Assembly (NCBI GenBank): GCA_902796535.1
Contig: CADBPL010000107.1
Span: forward strand, 1-5,412
Direction: 5' to 3'
Length of the DNA: 5,412 bases
Source: Oscillospiraceae bacterium
GTDB taxonomy: Bacteria; Bacillota; Clostridia; Oscillospirales; Acutalibacteraceae
Shown here: positions 1 through 5,412 of the stretch, one piece after another
Position numbering within the stretch: position 1 is the first letter of the stretch
Layout of the letters: every line of letters begins with the position of its first letter
Notes under the pieces: model-generated
Told to the model about the DNA's origin: nothing
Seen by the model: only the letters and a program-made list of their open reading frames with translations
The model's database searches: none
Program-made: the position numbers and the translations under genes

Positions 1-551
1 ATGGAGACCGGCTGAATGAGGATGAGCGTCACGGTGCCGCCAAGGCCGGCGAACGCGCGCGCCAACGCTAAAATTTTGTTGCGGTGATCGTCCCGCCGGG
101 TCATCACGGCAGTGATGCCCCACAGCGGAATATCGCCGACGGTGTAGCACATGCCCCACAGCACATAGGTAACAGCCGCCCACGCGATGATCAGGGCGTG
201 GTTTGCGTTCGGGCTGGTGTAAAAGCCGAAATTGGTGAAGCAAAGGCACGTAATGAGCAGCAGCGGGAACGGGCAATACAGCAGCCATGGGCGGCACTTG
301 CCCCATTTGGTGCGGGTGCGGTCCACGAGCGTACCCATCATCGGGTCATTGAACGCATCCCACACGCGGGCGCCCGCCATAATGGCGCCGACGGCAAGAG
401 CCGGCAGAAAGATAACCGATTCAAAGTAATACTGCAGCCCGGTGCCGATGATCTGATAGATCATGTTCTGCCCGATAATGCCGAGCAGATAGGCGTTGCG
501 TTCTTTGACGGTATAGGTCGTGACGCCGTCGTAAGGGGTATTCCTTTTCAA
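1..551 (-). CDS. GPH-family (MelB-like) sugar:cation symporter, N-terminal part (partial)
   Basis: Membrane transporter of the glycoside-pentoside-hexuronide:cation symporter branch of the major facilitator superfamily. The C-terminal part lies beyond the left edge; about 183 residues are visible where the family usually has 440-500. The signature is the VWDAFNDPMMG segment (residues 63-73), followed by a basic cytoplasmic loop TRTKWGKCRPW (79-89). Asp65, Asn68 and Asp69 align with the Na+/H+ site residues Asp55, Asn58 and Asp59 of MelB, so cation-coupled uptake is likely. About five hydrophobic segments are visible (roughly 20-44, 48-70, 88-106, 117-140, 164-183). The start is uncertain. I chose TTG at 551 because an AAAGGG ribosome binding site lies 9 bases upstream; the ATG at 560 abuts that site, leaving no spacer. 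The frame is open further upstream. The sugar substrate cannot be told from this part, and no glycosidase gene is visible beside it. Confidence 0.88.
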   Translation of the reverse strand, partial: MKRNTPYDGVTTYTVKERNAYLLGIIGQNMIYQIIGTGLQYYFESVIFLPALAVGAIMAGARVWDAFNDPMMGTLVDRTRTKWGKCRPWLLYCPFPLLLITCLCFTNFGFYTSPNANHALIIAWAAVTYVLWGMCYTVGDIPLWGITAVMTRRDDHRNKILALARAFAGLGGTVTLILIQPVS

Positions 552-560
552 AAAGATCAT

Positions 561-569
561 CCCTTTTTT
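561..569 (-). promoter_or_regulatory. Ribosome binding site of the GPH transporter
   Basis: On the minus strand this reads AAAAAAGGG. It directly touches the ATG at 560, which is too close for initiation there, but it lies 9 bases from the TTG at 551. This spacing is the reason for preferring the TTG start. The match to the anti-Shine-Dalgarno sequence is only moderate. Confidence 0.45.
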
Positions 570-570
570 C

Positions 571-602
571 AAGGCGGCGCCGCGCGGATTGCGGCGCGCC
601 TT
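571..602 (-). other. GC-rich intergenic hairpin without U-tract
   Basis: The two arms AAGGCGGCGCCGC (571-583) and GCGGCGCGCCTT (591-602) form a 12-bp stem with one bulged G (577) and a 7-base loop. In the minus-strand mRNA the stem begins on the last base of the stop codon of the small membrane protein gene and ends just before the transporter's ribosome binding site. Neither strand has a run of T after the stem, so it is not a normal intrinsic terminator. It could act as an mRNA stability element, a ribosome-stalling or insulating structure, or a partial attenuator; these roles are inference. Confidence 0.5.
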
Positions 603-1102
603 CAGGTTAAAATAGCAGGTAAACCGTAACTCAGAGCCGACATGATCAGCCCGGCAATCAGAACGCCCGCGGCAATGATCGGTATGGCGGTGCGCAGACG
701 CATATCCGCCAGCGCCGCCACCAGCGCGCCCGTCCAGCCGCCGGTGCCGGGCAGGGGGATGGCCACCAGCAGCAGCAGGCCCCAGCCGCGGTATTTTTGA
801 ACCGTTTCATTTTTGCGTTTGGAGCGAACCTCAAGCCGCTCAATGATTTTTTTCCAAAAACGGCGTTTGCGCAAAACATGAAAAATTTTTCGGATAAACA
901 ACAGAATGAACGGGATCGGAAGCATATTGCCGATATAACAGATCGCAAAAGCGCGGAGCAGATCCATGTCGAGCAGTTTTGCGGCGATCAGACCGCCGCG
1001 CAGCTCCAAAACCGGGAACAGAGAAATGATAAACACCGTCAGCTCCGGCGGAATGCGGTTTTGAAACAGATCCACAAACTGTTCTACCAGATGTTCTGTC
1101 AA
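602..1102 (-). CDS. Small multi-pass membrane protein, 'small multidrug export' family (PF06695-like, DedA-related)
   Basis: A 166-residue integral membrane protein of the family usually labelled 'putative small multi-drug export protein'. Two motifs identify it: FPVLELRGG near residues 29-37 and VAIPLPGTGGWTGA at 113-126. Hydrophobic stretches lie at about 20-42, 50-72, 107-133 and 138-163. A strongly basic amphipathic cytoplasmic segment (about 71-105, many Arg and Lys) sits between the halves. The two motifs resemble the re-entrant loops of the DedA/VTT-domain superfamily, to which this family has been related by structure prediction. A transport or lipid-scrambling role is therefore possible, while drug export is not demonstrated by anything here. 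The start is TTG at 1102, supported by a GGAGGTG site 8 bases upstream and a TTGA overlap with the stop of the Nudix gene. Translation of the two is probably coupled. Family assignment is firm; substrate is unknown. Confidence 0.9.
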   Translation of the reverse strand: MTEHLVEQFVDLFQNRIPPELTVFIISLFPVLELRGGLIAAKLLDMDLLRAFAICYIGNMLPIPFILLFIRKIFHVLRKRRFWKKIIERLEVRSKRKNETVQKYRGWGLLLLVAIPLPGTGGWTGALVAALADMRLRTAIPIIAAGVLIAGLIMSALSYGLPAILT

Positions 1103-1857
1103 GTGTGCGTCACCTCCGGGGTCGGCTGTGCCACACCGATGTGGATCAGGAACTTGTTGGCCTTTTCCAGAATGGAGCGGTCGTTTTCAAACTTGAGAAC
1201 CTTCCACGCCTTTTGATAGTTGAGCCAGATATAATCTTCGATCTCTTCCTGCTGGATCACGGTCTGCGTGTCGGTCGTGCCGGCCACAAAGATCGAAACG
1301 GATTTTTCGACCTTGCCCTGAATCGTGTATTCCGAGCGGGAAACGAAGCCGGGGTGGATGTGGATATGGATGCCGGTTTCTTCCAGCACCTCGCGCATTG
1401 CCGTTTCCTCCTTGGTCTCACCCGGCTCGATATGCCCCTTGGGGAAGCCCCAGTTGGCGCTGCGTTTGTTTTTGATGAGCAGATAGCGCAGCTCCCCGTT
1501 GATCATGCGGTAAACCACCGCGCCGCAGCTGCTCTCATACAGGCAGTCGATGGCGTAGCCGTCGCCCTCCCCTTCCGCGTAAGCGACCGCCTCGCGGATG
1601 TCGTTGACGATGAAGCGGGTGCTTTTCGGCGCAGCGACCCAGAGCCGCTCGCCGTTTTTGCGGCGAATGATCGCGATCACGCGCCCGTCAAAGTTGCGCA
1701 CGGGATGGTCGATGCCCATGATATAGGCGCCCAACACGTTTTTGGCAGCGTTGGTTCCCTCGATCCTGCCGAAATTGAGTTGATTGACCAAGCCGGTTGC
1801 CGGGTCGATTTCATTCATTCGCTTGGTGACGCATACGCGGACGTATTTTCCGAGCAT
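1099..1857 (-). CDS. Nudix hydrolase with N-terminal inorganic pyrophosphatase-like domain
   Basis: A 252-residue two-domain protein. The C-terminal domain (about 108-240) is a Nudix hydrolase. The Nudix box is complete at 141-163, with Gly141, Glu147, Arg155-Glu156, Glu159-Glu160 and Gly162-Ile163. It is preceded by SCGAVVYR (110-117) and WGFPKGH (136-142), a layout typical of Ap4A-hydrolase-like Nudix proteins that cleave nucleoside polyphosphates with Mg2+. The N-terminal region (about 1-95) resembles the short family I inorganic pyrophosphatases of Firmicutes. It shows an LNFGRIEG element (27-34), then AYIMGIDHPV (44-53), GRVIAIIRR (58-66) and WVAAP (73-77). The acidic metal-binding cluster expected just before AYIMG is missing (KNVLG instead), so this domain is probably not an active pyrophosphatase and may bind ligand or a partner. 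ATG at 1857 has AAAGGAGG at 9 bases. The gene follows the peptidase gene by 35 bases and overlaps the membrane-protein gene by 4. The exact substrate is unknown. Confidence 0.92.
   Translation of the reverse strand: MLGKYVRVCVTKRMNEIDPATGLVNQLNFGRIEGTNAAKNVLGAYIMGIDHPVRNFDGRVIAIIRRKNGERLWVAAPKSTRFIVNDIREAVAYAEGEGDGYAIDCLYESSCGAVVYRMINGELRYLLIKNKRSANWGFPKGHIEPGETKEETAMREVLEETGIHIHIHPGFVSRSEYTIQGKVEKSVSIFVAGTTDTQTVIQQEEIEDYIWLNYQKAWKVLKFENDRSILEKANKFLIHIGVAQPTPEVTHT
1111..1117 (-). promoter_or_regulatory. Strong ribosome binding site deciding a TTG start
   Basis: The minus strand reads GGAGGTG, followed by an 8-base spacer and TTG at 1102-1100. It lies inside the final codons of the Nudix gene. 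This near-perfect site makes the rare TTG start convincing, and no ATG or GTG in the same frame has a comparable site. Confidence 0.85.
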
Positions 1858-1866
1858 CGGCTCAGT

Positions 1867-1874
1867 CCTCCTTT
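1867..1874 (-). promoter_or_regulatory. Consensus ribosome binding site of the Nudix gene
   Basis: The minus strand reads AAAGGAGG, 9 bases before the ATG at 1857. It is the best Shine-Dalgarno match in the window and fixes the start of the pyrophosphatase-like domain. Confidence 0.85.
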
Positions 1875-1892
1875 CTCAAGAATAGAATCGGT

Positions 1893-3362
1893 TTATTCAC
1901 CGGCTAAAGCGCGGATATAGCGCTTGAAGAACACGACCGCCTCGCCGACGGATTTGACCGGCAGGCGCTCATTGGTGCCATGGGTGCAGAGCAAAAGCTT
2001 TGTGTCGGCAATAAAGGGAGAGAAGCGGTAAACGTGATCGCAAATGCCCTCATAATACCACGCGTCGGTGCCGCCCATGACCAAAAACGGAGCAACGGCA
2101 GCGTCGGGGTGGTTGGCGGTGGTCACGCTTTCGATCACGCGGTACGCGCGGGAATCGGTCGAAGAAAAGCCGGACGCCTCTTTGCTGTTGAGGGTTTTGA
2201 TGTTGATCTTTTTGTTGCGAACGGATTTTCGGATATGCTTTTCAATATCTTCAATGCTGGTGCCGGGCATGGCGCGGAAATTGACCACGATGCTCGTGTT
2301 TTGCGGCAGAACGTTGGCGGCGGGGCTGCCGCTGGCCATGGTAACGCCGATGGTGCTGCGAATCAGGCTGGCGGCCGGCGGGATCTGCTTCATGATCACA
2401 CGCACCAGCGGCATGAGCGCCTTGAGGTTGCACATGACCAGTCGGGCCGGGTAAGAGGTCTTGCGGCCGATCGTGTCGAACAGATCGACAAGGAACGGCA
2501 TGACCTGAGATTTGAACTGATGGTTTTCCAAGTCGGTGATGACCTTAGCCATTTCGCCCAGACCGGAATGCTTCGGCGGCTGGGAAGAATGGCCGCCCTT
2601 GCTCTCCAGACTGATCTCAAAATCGGCGTAGCCCTTTTCGGCAATGCCGACGCCGGCCAGATAGCCTTTGAAAATGCCCTTGATATGTACCGGCAGAATG
2701 GCGCCGCCCTCATCCAGAACGCTGTCCAGATGAACGCCTCTGGATTCGAGGATTTTCACAATGGATTTGGCGCCCGCCGTTTCACGGCCGACCACCTCTT
2801 CATCGTGACCAAAGCACAGGTAAACGTCGCGCTCGGGCTCAAAGCCCTCTTCCAGCAGCGTTTCCACCGCTTCCATGACGCCGATCAGGTGATTCTTCAT
2901 GTCGAGCGCACCGCGGCCCCAGATATATTCGCCGTCGTTATAGCCGCTGAAGGCCGGACGCGTCCAATCGTCTTCGGTGCCGGGGGCGACGGGCACAACA
3001 TCCTGATGCGCCAAAAGCGCGATCGGCTCCAGCGCCGGGTTTTTGCCCTTCCATCGGTAGAGCAGGCTGGCTTCCGGCACGACCTCTTTTTCAAGTTTTT
3101 CGTGAATGAGCGGATAGGCTTCCTCCAAAAAGCGGTGGAAGCGATCAAACTGTGACCAATCTACTTTTTCTTTTTCGGGGTTGGATACGGTCGGGATCTG
3201 AAGCGCCTGACTGATGTGCTCGCACGCCCGCTCCGCGTTGCAGTTTTCGGGCGCAAGCTCGATCCGGGGTTTCTTTTCCGGTTTGTAAAAGGCGGCGTGG
3301 ACGCAGTTGGCCGCCGCGGCTGCGCCAAGCGCGCCGAGGATCGCTTTCGTGTGTTTTTTCAT
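1893..3362 (-). CDS. M20-family metallopeptidase (PM20D1/carboxypeptidase S-like), exported or membrane-anchored
   Basis: A 489-residue zinc-dependent hydrolase of the M20/M25/M40 family. Members remove C-terminal residues from peptides or cleave N-acyl amino acids. The two-metal site is complete: His119 in LLAHQDVVP, bridging Asp154 in GRGALDMKN, the catalytic/ligand pair Glu188-Glu189 in GHDEEV, Asp217 in VLDEGG, and His461 in THGTNE. The lid or dimerisation domain covers roughly 242-375 and includes GGHSSQPP (256-263). The length and the long LLAHQDVVP to WGRG layout fit the PM20D1/CPS1 branch better than DapE or ArgE. The N-terminus is MKKH followed by an Ala-rich hydrophobic stretch (about 7-25) with a possible cleavage site after VHA (21-23), so it is probably exported or anchored. 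No lipobox is present. The ATG at 3362 has AGGAG at 9 bases; an upstream TTG at 3401 would add 13 polar residues and hide the signal. The physiological substrate cannot be read from the sequence. Confidence 0.93.
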   Translation of the reverse strand: MKKHTKAILGALGAAAAANCVHAAFYKPEKKPRIELAPENCNAERACEHISQALQIPTVSNPEKEKVDWSQFDRFHRFLEEAYPLIHEKLEKEVVPEASLLYRWKGKNPALEPIALLAHQDVVPVAPGTEDDWTRPAFSGYNDGEYIWGRGALDMKNHLIGVMEAVETLLEEGFEPERDVYLCFGHDEEVVGRETAGAKSIVKILESRGVHLDSVLDEGGAILPVHIKGIFKGYLAGVGIAEKGYADFEISLESKGGHSSQPPKHSGLGEMAKVITDLENHQFKSQVMPFLVDLFDTIGRKTSYPARLVMCNLKALMPLVRVIMKQIPPAASLIRSTIGVTMASGSPAANVLPQNTSIVVNFRAMPGTSIEDIEKHIRKSVRNKKINIKTLNSKEASGFSSTDSRAYRVIESVTTANHPDAAVAPFLVMGGTDAWYYEGICDHVYRFSPFIADTKLLLCTHGTNERLPVKSVGEAVVFFKRYIRALAGE

Positions 3363-3454
3363 GCGGTTATTCTCCTGTCCGTCAATATCATCTTTCAGCA
3401 ATCACTGATTCAAAGGGATGCGCGAAGGGCCGCTGAAGCAAAGATTGCGGCGAA
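3363..3454 (-). other. 92-base intergenic gap, nothing firm
   Basis: This is the longest non-coding stretch in the window, between the HisI-like gene and the M20 peptidase gene. It contains a short interrupted palindrome, AATCA-C-TGATT, at 3400-3410, and the peptidase's ribosome binding site. I see no terminator hairpin with a T-run. A possible sigma-A-like pair on the minus strand (TTGAAT, 17-base spacer, TGATAT) is too weak to call. Confidence 0.4.
3372..3376 (-). promoter_or_regulatory. Ribosome binding site fixing the M20 peptidase start
   Basis: The minus strand reads AGGAG, 9 bases before the ATG at 3362. It favours the MKKH start, which exposes the signal-like segment, over the TTG at 3401. 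Confidence 0.75.
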
Positions 3455-3772
3455 TCATTCTTCCGGCCAGATACGGCGATGGAAGCAGCTGCTCTTGCCC
3501 TTGTGGCAGGCCGTACCGGTCTGGTGAACCTTCATGAGCAGCGAATCGTTGTCGCAATCCACATAAATGCTCGCCACCGTCTGCTTTTGTTCCGAACGCT
3601 TTTTCCACAGCTTTCCGTTGCTGCGGCTGCAATACCACGCTTCGCCCGTTTCAATGGTTTTTTCCAGCGCCTGCTGGTTCATGAAGGCCAGATGGAGCAC
3701 CTTGCCGGTGTCTTTATCCTTCACTACAACAGGAATGGTCGAATGATGCTGAAAGTATTTGTTGGTATCCAT
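3455..3772 (-). CDS. hisI: HisI-family protein (phosphoribosyl-AMP cyclohydrolase-like), divergent
   Basis: A 105-residue member of the phosphoribosyl-AMP cyclohydrolase family. Its classical members open the adenine ring of PR-AMP in the third step of histidine synthesis, acting as a zinc- and magnesium-dependent homodimer in the cytosol. The metal ligands are present: DCDNDSL gives Asp72, Asp74 and Asp76 for Mg2+, and Cys73, Cys89 (in ACHKG) and Cys96 (in SCF) for zinc. The SRSNGKLWKK element (49-58) is also recognisable. The highly conserved GETSGN loop that should follow it is replaced by a shorter RSEQK, and the Trp usual before SRS is Cys48. Function as a normal cyclohydrolase is therefore uncertain. 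ATG at 3772 has GAGGG at 7 bases. A GTG at 3808 overlaps the polC stop but lacks a ribosome binding site. The gene is 32 bases after polC, with no other histidine genes visible. HisE is not fused. Confidence 0.85.
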   Translation of the reverse strand: MDTNKYFQHHSTIPVVVKDKDTGKVLHLAFMNQQALEKTIETGEAWYCSRSNGKLWKKRSEQKQTVASIYVDCDNDSLLMKVHQTGTACHKGKSSCFHRRIWPEE

Positions 3773-3779
3773 ATTCTTT

Positions 3780-3784
3780 CCCTC
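3780..3784 (-). promoter_or_regulatory. Ribosome binding site fixing the HisI-like start
   Basis: The minus strand reads GAGGG, 7 bases before the ATG at 3772. It supports the 105-residue product over a 117-residue form from the GTG at 3808, which overlaps the polC stop codon. Confidence 0.65.
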
Positions 3785-3804
3785 ACAATTGCGTTGAGAT
3801 CGTG

Positions 3805-5412
3805 TCACATATCAAAAAGGCTGATCTGCATATTGTCCGGCAGGCAGTCCAGCGCGCCGGCGTTTTTCAGCGCCGTGATCACACTGCTGGAAACGCCCGC
3901 CCTGCGCTGGAATTCATCCACACAGACAAATTCGCCCTCGCCGTCGTCGCGGGCAGCCGCCAATGCTCTGGCCGCCGTCTCGCCTGTTCCGATTAAAGAA
4001 GAAAACGCCAAACGGATCTTGCCGTCCTCGATCTTGAAAACCGTCGCATCTGATTTATAAATGTCGATAGGCAAAAATTCAATGCCCCTCGCCTTCATTT
4101 CAAGCAACACCTGCAGGGCTGTATACTGCGACTGTTCCTTCGGCGTCGCGTCCTTGCCCTTATCGGTGATCTCCTTCATCTTGCGCCGCACCTGCTCTGC
4201 GCTGAGCAAAATGGTGTCGGCGTCCAGATCCTCGCCGCGCACCGTCAGGTAGGCGGCGTAATAAGCCAGCTTGTGATAGATTTTATACCACCCCAGCCGC
4301 AGCGCCGCGATCACATAGGCGGCGGCGTGCGCTTTGGGGAACATATACTTGATCTTCAGGCATGACTCGATATACCATTCCGGCACGTTGTGCTCACGCA
4401 TCTGGCGCTTATGCTCATCCGTGAGGAGCTTGGGCGCGTTGCCCTTGCGCACGATCTCCATGATTTTGAACGCCATGTCGGGCTCCAGCCCCTTATGCAT
4501 GAGGTAAACCATGATGCTGTCGCGCGTTCCGATCACGTCGGAAATCGTGCAGGTGCCGTTGTGGATCAGCTCCTGCGCGTTGCCCAGCCAAACGTCGGTG
4601 CCGTGGGACAGGCCGGAGATCTGCAGCAGGTCGGAAAAGCCCTTCGGCTGCGCTTCGAGCAGCATCTGCCGCACAAAGCCCGTACCCATTTCGGGAATGG
4701 AAAGCGTGCCGGTCTCACAGTCGATATCTTCCGGTTTGATGCCCAGCGGTTCGGTGCTGACGATCATCTGATACAGCTTTTTGTCGCAGACGTCGGCGTC
4801 GGTGACTAAAATGCCCGTGAAATCTTCGAGGTATTTATAAAGCGTCGGCACATCGTGGCCGAGGTTGTCGAGCTTGAGGATGGTGTCATGCAGAGCGTGG
4901 AAGTCAAAGTGCGTCGTGCGCGAATCGGCCTCAACATCGTCCGCCGGGTGCTGGATGGGGGTAAAATCTTCAGCCTCCATGTGGTTGGGCACGATGACCA
5001 TGCCGCCCGGGTGCTGACCCGTGGTGCGCTTGATGCCGGTGCAGCCGCGGCAAAGGCGGTCGATCTCGGCGTTATGCACTGACATTTCCTTGGCTTCAAA
5101 ATATTTTTTAACGAACCCGAACGCGGTTTTATCCGCCACGGTGCTGACCGTTCCGGCTTTGAACACGTGGGACAGACCGAACAGCTCTTCGGTGTAGCGG
5201 TGCGCGCGGGATTGATACTCGCCGGAAAAGTTCAGGTCGATATCGGGCGATTTGTCGCCCTTGAAGCCGAGGAAGGTTTCAAAGGGGATATCGTGACCGT
5301 CGCGCATCATCGGGCTGCCGCAGTTCGGGCAGTTTTTGGGCGGCAGGTCAAAGCCGGAGCCGACCTCGCCGTTGAGGAAAAACTCACTGTGCTTGCAGTT
5401 TTTGCACAGGTA
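3805..5412 (-). CDS. polC: DNA polymerase III alpha subunit PolC, C-terminal part (partial)
   Basis: Replicative DNA polymerase of Bacillota. The visible 535 residues are the C-terminal third or so of a protein usually near 1,430-1,450 residues; the exonuclease and OB regions lie beyond the right edge. Counting from the first visible residue, a zinc motif has Cys3, Cys6, Cys28 and Cys31. The palm follows, with catalytic Asp57 and Asp59 in PDIDLNFSGEYQ and the third, Asp170, in HFDFH. In between is the nucleotide-binding TGIKRTTGQHPGGMVIVP region. Helix-hairpin-helix and fingers-associated motifs typical of PolC come later, including SGLSHGTDVWLGNAQ and FPKAHAAAYV. The protein ends in QISLFDM; QISLF (529-533) fits the beta-sliding-clamp binding motif at the PolC C-terminus. 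No key residue is missing, so the gene appears functional. The stop is TGA at 3807-3805. The next gene starts 32 bases later with no terminator between them. Confidence 0.98.
   Translation of the reverse strand, partial: YLCKNCKHSEFFLNGEVGSGFDLPPKNCPNCGSPMMRDGHDIPFETFLGFKGDKSPDIDLNFSGEYQSRAHRYTEELFGLSHVFKAGTVSTVADKTAFGFVKKYFEAKEMSVHNAEIDRLCRGCTGIKRTTGQHPGGMVIVPNHMEAEDFTPIQHPADDVEADSRTTHFDFHALHDTILKLDNLGHDVPTLYKYLEDFTGILVTDADVCDKKLYQMIVSTEPLGIKPEDIDCETGTLSIPEMGTGFVRQMLLEAQPKGFSDLLQISGLSHGTDVWLGNAQELIHNGTCTISDVIGTRDSIMVYLMHKGLEPDMAFKIMEIVRKGNAPKLLTDEHKRQMREHNVPEWYIESCLKIKYMFPKAHAAAYVIAALRLGWYKIYHKLAYYAAYLTVRGEDLDADTILLSAEQVRRKMKEITDKGKDATPKEQSQYTALQVLLEMKARGIEFLPIDIYKSDATVFKIEDGKIRLAFSSLIGTGETAARALAAARDDGEGEFVCVDEFQRRAGVSSSVITALKNAGALDCLPDNMQISLFDM

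Noticed and set aside
571..602. Intrinsic terminator after the small membrane protein gene
   Set aside because: The stem is strong, but neither strand has a T-run after it; on the minus strand an A-run follows instead.
84..629. A 181-codon open frame on the plus strand opposite the transporter
   Set aside because: The minus strand encodes the GPH transporter signature here. The plus-strand translation is low-complexity and rich in His, Arg and Gly, as expected of a shadow.
1105..1920. A 271-codon open frame on the plus strand opposite the Nudix gene
   Set aside because: It mirrors the Nudix gene in antisense and shows no family motif; a complete Nudix box on the minus strand explains the region.
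1980..3155. A 391-codon open frame on the plus strand opposite the M20 peptidase gene
   Set aside because: It has no recognisable domain and no ribosome binding site. The minus-strand frame encodes a protein with every expected M20 motif, so this is a shadow frame favoured by GC-rich codon positions.
3363..3401. TTG start at 3401 for the M20 peptidase
   Set aside because: It would place 13 polar and acidic residues before the signal-like segment, while the ATG at 3362 has AGGAG at ideal spacing.
3400..3410. Palindrome AATCA-C-TGATT as an operator
   Set aside because: Five-base arms occur by chance at this frequency, and no regulator gene or promoter is visible nearby.
3363..3418. Possible sigma-A promoter (TTGAAT, 17 bases, TGATAT) before the M20 peptidase gene on the minus strand
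   Set aside because: The -10 element matches only three of six consensus positions, and the predicted start of transcription would fall on the ribosome binding site.
3773..3808. GTG start for the HisI-like gene overlapping the polC stop codon
   Set aside because: No ribosome binding site precedes the GTG, the extra 12 residues do not resemble HisI, and the ATG at 3772 has a well-spaced GAGGG.

Overview
The window is fully coding on the minus strand, so transcription runs from high to low coordinates. It has the look of a chromosomal segment from a low-to-mid GC Clostridia (Bacillota), probably an Oscillospirales-type gut or sediment anaerobe. The main pointer is a PolC-type DNA polymerase III alpha subunit, which is characteristic of Bacillota and related lineages. 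Strong AAAGGAGG-type ribosome binding sites and at least one well-supported TTG start agree with this. The genus cannot be settled from the window.

In transcriptional order there are six genes. (1) The C-terminal 535 residues of PolC (5412..3805) carry a four-cysteine zinc motif, all three catalytic aspartates and a C-terminal beta-clamp-binding motif. (2) A small HisI-family protein (3772..3455) keeps the metal ligands but lacks the usual GETSGN loop. (3) An M20-family metallopeptidase of the PM20D1/carboxypeptidase S type has a hydrophobic N-terminus (3362..1893). (4) A two-domain protein joins a degenerate family I pyrophosphatase-like domain to a Nudix hydrolase domain (1857..1099). (5) A small multi-pass membrane protein of the 'small multidrug export' family (PF06695) starts with TTG and overlaps the Nudix gene by four bases (1102..602). 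(6) The N-terminal third to half of a GPH-family (MelB-like) sugar:cation symporter runs off the left edge.

Intergenic gaps are 32, 92, 35, -4 and about 41-50 bases. No convincing intrinsic terminator interrupts the series, so the genes could be co-transcribed, but their functions do not make one obvious pathway: replication, a histidine-enzyme homologue, peptide or acyl-amino-acid hydrolysis, nucleotide clean-up, a membrane protein and sugar uptake. The best candidate for tight functional coupling is the Nudix/membrane-protein pair. A strong GC-rich hairpin without a U-tract sits between that pair and the transporter.

No RNA genes, mobile elements, CRISPR arrays or long repeats were seen. 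I see no clear new multi-gene system. The most unusual items are the pyrophosphatase-like/Nudix fusion and the HisI homologue with an altered active-site loop, encoded directly behind polC.
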